DNA of 64,000 nucleotides from Phytohabitans rumicis (GTDB lineage Bacteria; Actinomycetota; Actinomycetes; Mycobacteriales; Micromonosporaceae), in assembly GCF_011764445.1 (NCBI RefSeq), contig NZ_BLPG01000001.1, positions 8,237,316-8,301,315 on the forward strand, in the 5' to 3' direction. Positions 26,459 through 34,325 of this stretch are shown here, in pieces. A program made the position numbers and the translations under genes. How positions within the stretch are numbered: position 1 is the stretch's first letter; each line of letters opens with the position of its first letter. The notes under the pieces are model-generated. The model worked only from the letters and a program-made list of their open reading frames with translations. It did not search any database and had not been told where the DNA came from.

Positions 26459-27271
26459 TCAGACGGGGGAGGAGTAGCGCGGGCCGGCTGGGAGGCGGAT
26501 CTTGGTGGGGCCGGGGACGTGGCGGGTGCGGGACACGAGCACCGGGCACTCGGCGTGCCGGAGTACCGCCTGGGTCACCGGGCCGAGCAGGGTCTGCCGC
26601 AAGCCTTGAGCCCCCACGACCACCAACTGCGCGTCGGCCGACGCCTCGATCAGGGCCTGGTCGGCGGGGCCGTCCACCTCGCGGTGCTCCACGGGCAGAC
26701 TGCCCAGGTCGCCGAGCCGCTCGGTGCACGGTGCGCCCTGGGCGTGCAGGACGACGAGGCCGGTCTGCCGGCGGCGCGCCTCTTCGACCGCGGTCTCCAA
26801 GCCGACCGCGGCGTCCGCCGAGCCGTCGACGCCGACGACCACCGGGCCGGTACGGTCGTCGCCGCGTACGCACAGGACGGGACCGGCCGCGCGCGCCGCG
26901 ACCTGGAACGACACCGCGTCCGTCTGGTCGCCGGACCGGGCGGGGTCGTGCGCGCGCAGGACCAGGAGCGCGGACTTGGACGCCGTCCGCAGCAAGATCT
27001 GGGTCGGGTCGCCGTCGACCACCTCGGCGGAGATGTCGAGGTCAGGGTGCTCGGCCTCGGCCCACGCCGCCGCCTCTTCCACGGTCCGTTCGGCGTGCTC
27101 GCGCTCCTCGCCGGTGCTGCCCGGGGGCAGTTCCAGCGGCCACACGAATGCGTGGACGATGCGCAGCGGTCTTCCGGTCAGCGCCGCCGTGCGAGCCGCC
27201 AGGCGCACCGCGCCCGCGTCCTCGGCCAGATCCTTGACACCTACCGCAACGGGCGCCTCACCCATGTCCAT
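26459..27271 (-). CDS. Universal stress protein, tandem two-domain
   Basis: 270 aa with two UspA domains (about 7-135 and 142-260). The second has GVDGSADAAVGLETA and the ATP-loop-like VVGAQGLRQTLLGPVTQAVLRHAECPVLV; the first has a weaker loop. Tandem Usp proteins in actinobacteria are often induced in dormancy or low oxygen. It is monocistronic, with repeats on both sides. GTG-free start at ATG 27271. Confidence 0.9.
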   Translation of the reverse strand: MDMGEAPVAVGVKDLAEDAGAVRLAARTAALTGRPLRIVHAFVWPLELPPGSTGEEREHAERTVEEAAAWAEAEHPDLDISAEVVDGDPTQILLRTASKSALLVLRAHDPARSGDQTDAVSFQVAARAAGPVLCVRGDDRTGPVVVGVDGSADAAVGLETAVEEARRRQTGLVVLHAQGAPCTERLGDLGSLPVEHREVDGPADQALIEASADAQLVVVGAQGLRQTLLGPVTQAVLRHAECPVLVSRTRHVPGPTKIRLPAGPRYSSPV

Positions 27272-27396
27272 GACCGCTTACCTCCACGCTGAGGTCTGGC
27301 GAAGTACCCCCCGCCCACCCCAGCTAACCCCATGTGACGCCGTCACAACAGCCCGGATGCGAGATCGCGAGCTATCCCACACCAGACCTCAAGACC

Positions 27397-27480
27397 CGAT
27401 CAAGGACTTTCGCCGCGATCAAGGGCAAACGGTCGTGGATTGGAGATCAAAGCACGACCGTTCGCCCTTGATCGACGGAA
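27397..27480. repeat. Family A palindromic element, copy 5 (short form)
   Basis: Left outer arm begins GATCAAGGACTTTCG (its CGTC is changed to GACC), inner arms GGGCAAACGGTCGTG and CACGACCGTTCGCCC, centre ATTGGAGATCAAAG forward. It stops at CGACGGAAAG followed by AGGGG, so the right outer arm is missing. It lies in the 330-base gap before the M36 protease gene; nothing else but a promoter region is seen there. Confidence 0.85.
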
Positions 27481-27565
27481 AGAGGGGGGCGAGGCCGGTG
27501 GCATATCGGTTCGGCCATAGCACGGGGGAAAGGGTGGCGCGGAGCGACGACGAAGAGTATTTAAA

Positions 27566-27583
27566 GATGCAAAGACTTGCATC
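27566..27583. promoter_or_regulatory. Perfect 7-bp dyad upstream of M36 protease gene
   Basis: GATGCAA at 27566-27572 and TTGCATC at 27577-27583 with a four-base spacer, in an AT-rich patch (27555-27585) that ends four bases before the GGAGGGGG ribosome-binding site. It is placed where a repressor would block the protease promoter, or it may be a short 5' hairpin in the mRNA. Confidence 0.45.
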
Positions 27584-27600
27584 AACGGAGGGGGACCGTC

Positions 27601-30453
27601 GTGCGTACGCTAGCCCGAGCGCTCGTCATCGCCGTCGTCGCAGGGGGCCTGCCGGCCCTCGCGGGCACGGCCAGCGCGGCAGCCCCGGCGCCGCGCGACC
27701 TCGGCCTCGCGGGTGAGACCCACGTTTCGCGCGACGTCGACAACCGCGAAGGACGGGCCGCGCCGAGCGCGTTGCAGCGCGGCCTCGCCGGCAACGCCGT
27801 CCGCTTCAACGCATTGGGTACGCCCAGCGCGCTAGGCCCCGCGAGCGATCCGTTGGCCACCGGGCTGCCGACCGAGCCGGAGGCCGCGGCCCGGGCCTAC
27901 CTGGTGCGCAATCAAAGCCTGTTCGGGCTGGACGAGGCAGCCGTAGCGGGCCTGGAAGCGATCCTGGTGCAGCCGGTCGGCAAGGGTGCGGTGGTCACCC
28001 TGCGGCAGCGCTTCGGCGACCTGCCGGCCGGGCCCGACGGACTGGTGACGGTGCTGGTCAGCGGCGGCGACGCCATCCGGGTCACCTCGTCGCTGTCGCG
28101 CGACACCGGTGCGCCGGAGGCGGCGACGCTGACCGAGGCCGACGCCGTACGCATCGCGCGCGAGGACATCGGCTCCGGCACGGCATCGGCCAGCGTCAAG
28201 CGGGTGGCCGTGCCCACGCCGCTGGACGGGGCGCGCGCCGCGTACGCGGTGACGCTGACCAACACCGAGGCGGCCGAGCCGATCGCGGTGACCACCTATG
28301 TGGACGGTCGTACGGGCAAGGTGCTGGTCCGCGAGGACCTCGTCGACTTCGACTCGGACAATCCAAAGTGGGCGGTCTTCCCGGCGACGCCCACCCAGCA
28401 GGGGCGCGACACCCGGGTGTTGTGGTGCCTGGAGCAGGTGGGGCGCTGCGTGAAGTCGGTCCGCGACCCGGCTACCGGCCAGGCGTGGGACGTCGACGTC
28501 GCGACCGGCACGCCGACGTTCACCTCGCGCGGCAACTCCGCCGACAACGTGCTCAACCTCGGCGCCGGCAACCCGGCCGTGCCCGCGACGCCGAGCCTGA
28601 CCCGGGACTACGTCTACCCGTTCACGGACCAGTGGCGGGCGGCCCGCTGCAACCCGGCGGTCTTCACATCGGCGCAGCGCAACGACGCCGACGCCGCGAT
28701 CGCCAACCTCTTCGCGATGCACAACCGGATGCACGACTGGTCGTACAACCTGGGCTTCACCGAGTCGGCGTGGAACATGCAGCTGGTCAACCTCTCCGGC
28801 GAGGGCCTGGGCGGCGACCCCGAGCAGGGCCGGGCGCAGGCCAACGCGCTGGGCGGCAGCCGCAACAACGCCAACCAGGGCACCGGGCGCGACGGCCTGC
28901 CGCCGACCACGAACATGTTCCTGTGGCAGCCGGTCGCCGGCGGCGTGTACCCGCCGTGCGTGGACGGCGACTACGACATGACCGTGATCGGGCACGAGTA
29001 CAGCCACGCGATCACCAACCGGATGATCGCCGGGCCGGACAGCGGCATCGGGTCGGCGCAGGGCCAGGCGATGGGCGAGTCGTGGAGCGACATGCTGGCC
29101 GCCGAGTACCTGTACGAGTACGGCTTCCGGGCACCCGGCGACAGCCCGTTCGTCACCGGTGCGTACGTCACCGGCAACACCACCACCGGCATCCGCAACT
29201 ACGACTCGTCCAAGAGCCCGCTGAACTACTCCGACGTCGGCTACGACCTCGTCGGGCAGCAGGTGCACGCGGACGGTGAGATCTGGAGCGCGACCAACAT
29301 CCGGCTGCGCGCCGCGTTCGTCAAGAAGTACGGGAACGGCACGCCCTCGTTGCAGGCCCGCTGCGCCGACGGCCTGGTCGAGGTCACCGCCTGCCCGGGC
29401 AACCGGCGCTGGGTGCAGTTGCTCTTCGACTCGTTCCTGCTCCAGGCGAGCAGCCAGGTCAGCATGGTGGACATGCGCGACAACATGCTGGCCGCCGACC
29501 TGGTCCGCTTCGGCGGGGAAAACCAGGAACTGATGTGGAACGCCTTCGCCGAGGCGGGCATGGGGCAGGACGCGGTGAGCGGCCCGGGCGACGCGGACCC
29601 GACGCCGAGCTTCGCCTCGCCGTACGCGGAGAACGCCACCGTCACGCTCCGCCCGGTGGGTGACGCCGAGGGCGCGCCGATCCGGCTCTACGTCGGCGCG
29701 TACGAGGCGCGGGCCATGCCGGTCGCCGACACCGACCCGGAGACCGACCTGCCGGACACCTTCCAGATCATCCCGGGTACGCGGTTCCAGATGGTCGCGG
29801 CCGGCCCCGGCTATGGACACCGGAAGTTCGAGATGTTGTTCCTGCCGGGGCGTACCCAGGAATTGCGCTTGAACCTGCCGCGCAACCTGGCGTCCGCCAC
29901 CGGCGGCGCCGCGGTCTCCGGTCCGGGGGTGAACGCCGACAAGCTCATCGACGACACCGAGGCGACGAACTGGGTCTCGACCGACGGCGTCGCCGGCCGC
30001 ACGCTGACCGTCGACCTCGCGGGCGAGGGCCGGCAGCTGGTCAGCGTCGTGAACGTCAGCGCCCTGCTCCGCCCGCAGATCACCAGCGACGCCGATCCCA
30101 TCGTGCAGAACAGGTTCAGCGCGCTGCGGTCGTTCGCGGTATGGGCCTGCGACGCGACGAGGGCCGACTGCACCACGGACGCCGGCTACCGGCGGGTCTA
30201 CCGCAGCGAGTCGAACGCGTTCCCGGCGGGTGCGTTCCGCCCGACGGCGCCGTCGCTCAACCTGCGGACGTTCCGCTTCAACCCGGTGCACGCCACGCAC
30301 CTGCGCCTGGAGGTGCTGGCCAGCCAGTGCACCGGCGGCCCGCTGTACGCCGGTGAGCAGGACGCCGACCCGGCCGCGGCGACGGACTGCACGACGGCGA
30401 GCCCGTTCGCGACGTACGTCCGGGTGGCCGAGTTCCAGGCGTTCACGCGGTAG
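27601..30453 (+). CDS. Secreted M36 (fungalysin) family metalloprotease with discoidin-like C-terminal domain
   Basis: 950 aa from GTG 27601, six bases after GGAGGGGG. Signal peptide (LVIAVVAGGLPALAGTASAA), FTP-type propeptide (about 50-230), then the M36 catalytic domain with zinc motif H465-E-Y-S-H469 (TVIGHEYSHAITNRM) and MGESWSDMLAAEYL carrying the third ligand. The last part (about 760-950: LASATGGAAVSGPGVNADKLIDD, NWVSTDGVAGRTLTVDL, ATHLRLEVL) is an F5/8-type-C-like binding domain. It likely degrades extracellular protein after self-cleavage of the propeptide. Confidence 0.92.
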   Translation: MRTLARALVIAVVAGGLPALAGTASAAAPAPRDLGLAGETHVSRDVDNREGRAAPSALQRGLAGNAVRFNALGTPSALGPASDPLATGLPTEPEAAARAYLVRNQSLFGLDEAAVAGLEAILVQPVGKGAVVTLRQRFGDLPAGPDGLVTVLVSGGDAIRVTSSLSRDTGAPEAATLTEADAVRIAREDIGSGTASASVKRVAVPTPLDGARAAYAVTLTNTEAAEPIAVTTYVDGRTGKVLVREDLVDFDSDNPKWAVFPATPTQQGRDTRVLWCLEQVGRCVKSVRDPATGQAWDVDVATGTPTFTSRGNSADNVLNLGAGNPAVPATPSLTRDYVYPFTDQWRAARCNPAVFTSAQRNDADAAIANLFAMHNRMHDWSYNLGFTESAWNMQLVNLSGEGLGGDPEQGRAQANALGGSRNNANQGTGRDGLPPTTNMFLWQPVAGGVYPPCVDGDYDMTVIGHEYSHAITNRMIAGPDSGIGSAQGQAMGESWSDMLAAEYLYEYGFRAPGDSPFVTGAYVTGNTTTGIRNYDSSKSPLNYSDVGYDLVGQQVHADGEIWSATNIRLRAAFVKKYGNGTPSLQARCADGLVEVTACPGNRRWVQLLFDSFLLQASSQVSMVDMRDNMLAADLVRFGGENQELMWNAFAEAGMGQDAVSGPGDADPTPSFASPYAENATVTLRPVGDAEGAPIRLYVGAYEARAMPVADTDPETDLPDTFQIIPGTRFQMVAAGPGYGHRKFEMLFLPGRTQELRLNLPRNLASATGGAAVSGPGVNADKLIDDTEATNWVSTDGVAGRTLTVDLAGEGRQLVSVVNVSALLRPQITSDADPIVQNRFSALRSFAVWACDATRADCTTDAGYRRVYRSESNAFPAGAFRPTAPSLNLRTFRFNPVHATHLRLEVLASQCTGGPLYAGEQDADPAAATDCTTASPFATYVRVAEFQAFTR

Positions 30454-30472
30454 TCATTGGCCCATTGCAGGT

Positions 30473-30511
30473 GGCGGTGGATTGGCCTAGTTGCTGGGCC
30501 AATCCACCGCC
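30473..30511. terminator. Perfect 15-bp hairpin
   Basis: GGCGGTGGATTGGCC at 30473-30487 and its exact inverse at 30497-30511, nine-base loop. It begins 20 bases after the protease stop and ends 14 bases before the ATG of the next gene, so it may terminate the protease transcript or act as an operator or mRNA leader structure for the AhpD-like gene. Confidence 0.6.
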
Positions 30512-30524
30512 TAGCGTGAACCGC

Positions 30525-30983
30525 ATGACGCATGTATCCCGGATGGATTTCGACGCGCTGGCCCCCGCGTTCAGCAGGGCGATGAACCGGCTCGACGCCG
30601 CTGCCGCCGACGGCGACCTGGAACGGTCGCTGCGCGAGCTGGTCCGCATCCACGCCTCGCAGCTCAACGGCTGCGCGTACTGCATCGACATGCACGCCAA
30701 GGACGCGCGGGCCGCCGGCGAGACCGAGCAGCGGATCTACGCGCTGCCGGCCTGGCGGGAGACGCCTTACTTCACCGAGCGGGAGCGGGCCGCCCTCGCC
30801 CTGACCGAGGCCGTCACCGTGCCGACCCGCGCTGGCGTCCCCGACGACGTGTACGCCGACGCGGCCAAGCACTTCGCGGAGGGCGAGCTGGCTCAGCTCA
30901 TCTCCGTTATCGTCACCATCAACGCGTGGAACCGGATCGGCGTGGCCGCTCGACCCTGGGAGCCGGGGTCGTACCAGCCCTGA
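30525..30983 (+). CDS. Carboxymuconolactone decarboxylase/AhpD-like protein
   Basis: 152 aa from ATG 30525. The redox motif is NGCAYCIDMHAKDA (CxxC at about 49-52 with the following His), typical of AhpD-like alkylhydroperoxidases that reduce peroxides with a thiol partner. The rest (ERERAALALTEAVT, LAQLISVIVTINAWNRIG) is the conserved helical CMD fold. It ends 26 bases before the next gene, with which it may be co-transcribed. Confidence 0.9.
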   Translation: MTHVSRMDFDALAPAFSRAMNRLDAAAADGDLERSLRELVRIHASQLNGCAYCIDMHAKDARAAGETEQRIYALPAWRETPYFTERERAALALTEAVTVPTRAGVPDDVYADAAKHFAEGELAQLISVIVTINAWNRIGVAARPWEPGSYQP

Positions 30984-31009
30984 CCGCCGGCTGGCCGAGG
31001 GGGAGGCCC

Positions 31010-32047
31010 GTGGACCGCGACATCCTGAACGAGGCGTACGAGCGGCTGCGGCACGCCGGGCCGGAGTGGGGCGAGGACACGCTCACCAACCACGGGCCGA
31101 TGGCGGTGGAGGTCCTCGTCCGGCGCGGCCACGCGGACGAGGTGCACGGCTGGCTCGACGCGTACATCCGCCGGCTGGACGACCTGCCTGCCCCCGGCGA
31201 CCGGGTCACCGGCCAGAACTGGCCGGAGGCGCTCGGCGACATCCGGCGGATCGGCGACTGGACCGCGTACCTGACCAGTGCGGCCGGCGACCAGCCGTGG
31301 CGGGACCTGCTCGTCACCTGGTGGCCGCGCCTGCTGCCGGGCATCGCGGCCGGCGCCACCCACGGCGTGATCCGGGTCAGCCACGCCGTGCGCGCGCTGC
31401 TGGCCGGCGACGAGAGCCCGGAAGCGGTCACCGAGCTGGCGCACGGGCTGGCGTTCTGGGCGGCCCGGTCCACGGCCGTCCCCGGCGCCGCCGTGCCCGC
31501 CGGGTCGCTGGACGCCGCCGAGGCGCTCGCCGGGGTGCCACGCGTCGCCGCCCAACGGGGCCCGGTCGCCGCCCGCTTCGGCCAGCTCACCGCCACCGCG
31601 GGCTGGTCCGGGTCGCTCGCGGCGCTGCGCGCGCCCGCCGGCCCGGAGGACACCCGCGCCATCCTCGCCGACCTGGTGACCGCGGCGACGCTGGCCTACG
31701 GCACGCACGGGCACGCCAGCCCCGTACTGCTGGTGCACACCGCGACCGCGCCGAACGCCGTACTCCATTGCCTGCCGGCGCTGCCGACGCAGCTATGGTC
31801 GCCGAGCCTGGCCGCGGTGTGGGCGGCGAGCGCCGCGATCACCTCGGGCTGGGCTCCAGGGGAGGCTGCGCCGGAGCCCGCCGCGGACGCCGCCGACATC
31901 GTGGACCGGGCCGCCGCGCACGGCGACGAGCACGTCATCAAGTTCGCGGACACGGCCGCCGAGGTGTACGACCGCACCGGCGACACCCGTGCGCTCGGCG
32001 CCGCCCTGCGCGCCGGCGAACTGCTGCCGCGAGTGGCGCGTCAGTAG
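31010..32047 (+). CDS. Questin oxidase-like protein (DUF4243)
   Basis: 345 aa from GTG 31010 after GGGGGAGG. The family marks are an early TNHGPMAVEVL and the central GATHGVIRVSHAVRALL, with conserved His residues (LVHTATAPNAV, AHGDEHVIKFADTAAEVYD near the end). Fungal relatives open anthraquinone rings by a Baeyer-Villiger-like oxidation; the bacterial substrate is unknown. The stop overlaps the convergent diguanylate cyclase gene by seven bases. Confidence 0.8.
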   Translation: MDRDILNEAYERLRHAGPEWGEDTLTNHGPMAVEVLVRRGHADEVHGWLDAYIRRLDDLPAPGDRVTGQNWPEALGDIRRIGDWTAYLTSAAGDQPWRDLLVTWWPRLLPGIAAGATHGVIRVSHAVRALLAGDESPEAVTELAHGLAFWAARSTAVPGAAVPAGSLDAAEALAGVPRVAAQRGPVAARFGQLTATAGWSGSLAALRAPAGPEDTRAILADLVTAATLAYGTHGHASPVLLVHTATAPNAVLHCLPALPTQLWSPSLAAVWAASAAITSGWAPGEAAPEPAADAADIVDRAAAHGDEHVIKFADTAAEVYDRTGDTRALGAALRAGELLPRVARQ

Positions 32048-33870
32048 GAGCTTGCCGAGAGGTAGCGGCCCTTGCCGGCGTGCTTGACGGTGTACATCGC
32101 CGCGTCGGCGTCGCGCAGCAGGGTGTCCACGTGCGCGCCGGTGCCGACCGCGATCCCGATGCTCGCCCGGATGGCCAGCTCGTGCCCGTCGACGTACACG
32201 GGCTCGGTGAACGCGTTCAGGATCTGTCCGGCGACCGAGCAGGCCACCCCGTGCGACGTCGCCGGGAGCAGCACCGCGAACTCGTCGCCGCCCAGCCGCG
32301 CGACCGTGTCGGTGGGCAGCACGCACCGGCGCAGCCGCTCGGCGACCGCCACCAGGAGCCCGTCGCCGACGTGGTGGCCGAGCAGGTCGTTCACCGGCTT
32401 GAAGTCATCGAGGTCGATGGCGAGGATCGCCATCGTGGTGTCCGCGTGCGGCGCCTGGGCGGCGACCAGGTGCACCTGCTCGTCGAAGAGCGCCCGGTTG
32501 GCCAGCCTGGTCAGGGTGTCGTGCGTCGCGTCGTAGCGCAGCCGCTCCTGTAGGTGCCGCTCCTCGGTCACGTCCCGGGCGTTCACGATGACCCCGGCGA
32601 CGCTGGCGTCGTCGAGCAGGTTGGTGGCGACGAGCTGGAGCCAGCGCCAGGAGCCGTCGGTGCGCCGGGCGCGGAGCTGGGCGGTCGCGCTGGCCCGGGG
32701 GTGGGCCGACAGCTGCCCGCCCAGCCGGTCGGCGACGGACCGGTCGTCGGGGTGGAGCAGGTCGCGCAGGTCGATACCCTCGGTCGCCGACGCCGTGATG
32801 CCGAGGACGCGCTCCACCGCCGGGCTGGCGTACGTAACCCGCCCGGACTGGTCGACCACCAGCGCGATGTCCGAGGCGTACTGGACGATGGAGCGGAAGC
32901 GCTTCTCCTGCTGGGCATTGTCGGTGAAGGCCACGCTCTGCCGGATCACCACGAGCGCGGTGATCCCGATGACGCCGAGCACGACGCCCCAGGCGCGTAC
33001 GCCCGGGCCGGTGCCGGCGAGCGAGGCGATGAGGAGCAGTTGGCTGGCGCCCACCGCGATGTACGGCAGCCGGCTGTACTGGCGTTTGCGCAGCGTGAGG
33101 CCGCTCGGGTTGGTGCGCATCTGGAGCTGCTGGATGCGCGGGGTGGCGGCCAGCAGGAAGCACGGCAGCAGCCGGGCCACCATGATCAGCTCTGGGTGCG
33201 ACGAATCGGCCACGATCGAGTTCAACGACATGCCGATGCCCATCGAGCCCGCGCTCACCACCCCGGCCACGCCGGCCTGGATCGTGAACGGCGCGCTGCC
33301 GCTCAGCAGCAGCTTGCACATCGCGAACACGGACACCAGCATCAGCCCGGAGCCGACCAGCGCCACGATGATCTGCGTGGTGGTCTGCGGCCCGTCACCG
33401 CTCATCGACAGGTACCAGGCGAACACCGCCGCCGCGCACATGACCGTGGCGGCGTCGAGCCACAGCCGGAGCCGTTCCCGGCCGGTGGCGTGGATCGGGT
33501 GGGTGAGCATCACCCAGACGATGCAGGCCACGCCGGTGGCGACCAGGACCGTCTGCGCCGTCCCGCTGGCGGCTGTGTCTTCGTCGCCACCGAACGTCAG
33601 CACCGTCTGAACCAGATCACCGAGGGTGAAGAAGATGCCGCCGATGGCGGTGCCGCGCCAGAAGCGGCGGACCGACCGGTCGATCCCGGGCGCCCCGGCG
33701 ATCTGCCACGACAACCAGAAAAAGACCACGTCAAGCGCGGTCTGTACCAGCCAGGAGACGGTGTCCGGGGCGGGCCCCAGCAGGACCCAGGCGGTGGCGA
33801 GCAGGGCCGTGCCAGCGAGCGCGACCAGCACCGGGTCGCGTGCCATCGACGGTCTGGACGCTTCGGCCAC
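32041..33870 (-). CDS. Membrane diguanylate cyclase with PAS domain
   Basis: 609 aa from GTG 33870 (GGGGAG upstream). Eight to nine membrane segments (about 12-305) form a sensory module, then a PAS domain (about 325-445: VQYASDIALVVDQSGRVTYASPAVERVLG, WRWLQLVATNLLDD) and a GGDEF domain (about 450-609) with intact LGGDEFAVLL. The position of the RxxD inhibitory site reads LPTD, so product feedback by c-di-GMP is probably lost. No EAL domain. It makes the second messenger c-di-GMP, which controls development in mycelial actinobacteria. Confidence 0.92.
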   Translation of the reverse strand: MAEASRPSMARDPVLVALAGTALLATAWVLLGPAPDTVSWLVQTALDVVFFWLSWQIAGAPGIDRSVRRFWRGTAIGGIFFTLGDLVQTVLTFGGDEDTAASGTAQTVLVATGVACIVWVMLTHPIHATGRERLRLWLDAATVMCAAAVFAWYLSMSGDGPQTTTQIIVALVGSGLMLVSVFAMCKLLLSGSAPFTIQAGVAGVVSAGSMGIGMSLNSIVADSSHPELIMVARLLPCFLLAATPRIQQLQMRTNPSGLTLRKRQYSRLPYIAVGASQLLLIASLAGTGPGVRAWGVVLGVIGITALVVIRQSVAFTDNAQQEKRFRSIVQYASDIALVVDQSGRVTYASPAVERVLGITASATEGIDLRDLLHPDDRSVADRLGGQLSAHPRASATAQLRARRTDGSWRWLQLVATNLLDDASVAGVIVNARDVTEERHLQERLRYDATHDTLTRLANRALFDEQVHLVAAQAPHADTTMAILAIDLDDFKPVNDLLGHHVGDGLLVAVAERLRRCVLPTDTVARLGGDEFAVLLPATSHGVACSVAGQILNAFTEPVYVDGHELAIRASIGIAVGTGAHVDTLLRDADAAMYTVKHAGKGRYLSASSY

Positions 33871-33983
33871 CCTCTCCCCTCGCGGCGGACCCGGAAAAAC
33901 GGGATTCCCGGATCATGACACTACCAACCGTGACCGCCGTCAAGGAGCCGCGCGGCCATCCCTGCGCTCCGTCCGTCGGGTGA

Positions 33984-34325
33984 TCATGAAGTTGTCGTCG
34001 AGTCCGAGCCGGAAACGGGGGACACGTTCATGATCATTTGGCCGGATTCTTCGCGGACCGGGTAGGTGCGCAGCGCTAGGTGGGGGGTGGTTTGGCAGTG
34101 GCCGGTCTCTAGGGCGAAGACGTGTTGGTGTAAGGGGCAGATCACCACCTTGGCGTCGATGAGGCCGTCGGCGAGCGGGCCGCCGGCGTGCGGGCAGACC
34201 GCGGACACCGCCCGCAGCTCGCCGGTACGCAGCCGGAAGACGGCGACCATCTCGTCGCCGACCGCGTACGCCCGGCCCTCGCCGACGGGCAGCTCGTCGA
34301 CCGGGCCGAGCCGGTAGGTGGTCAC
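33984..34325 (-). CDS. nirD: Nitrite reductase small subunit (Rieske type)
   Basis: 113 aa from GTG 34325, whose GTGA overlaps the nirB stop. It keeps all Rieske [2Fe-2S] ligands: Cys44-Pro-His46 and Cys63-x2-His66 (AVCPHAGGPLADG, VICPLHQHVF). NirD partners NirB to reduce nitrite to ammonium with NADH in the cytoplasm. Last gene of the three-gene leftward operon. Confidence 0.93.
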   Translation of the reverse strand: MTTYRLGPVDELPVGEGRAYAVGDEMVAVFRLRTGELRAVSAVCPHAGGPLADGLIDAKVVICPLHQHVFALETGHCQTTPHLALRTYPVREESGQMIMNVSPVSGSDSTTTS

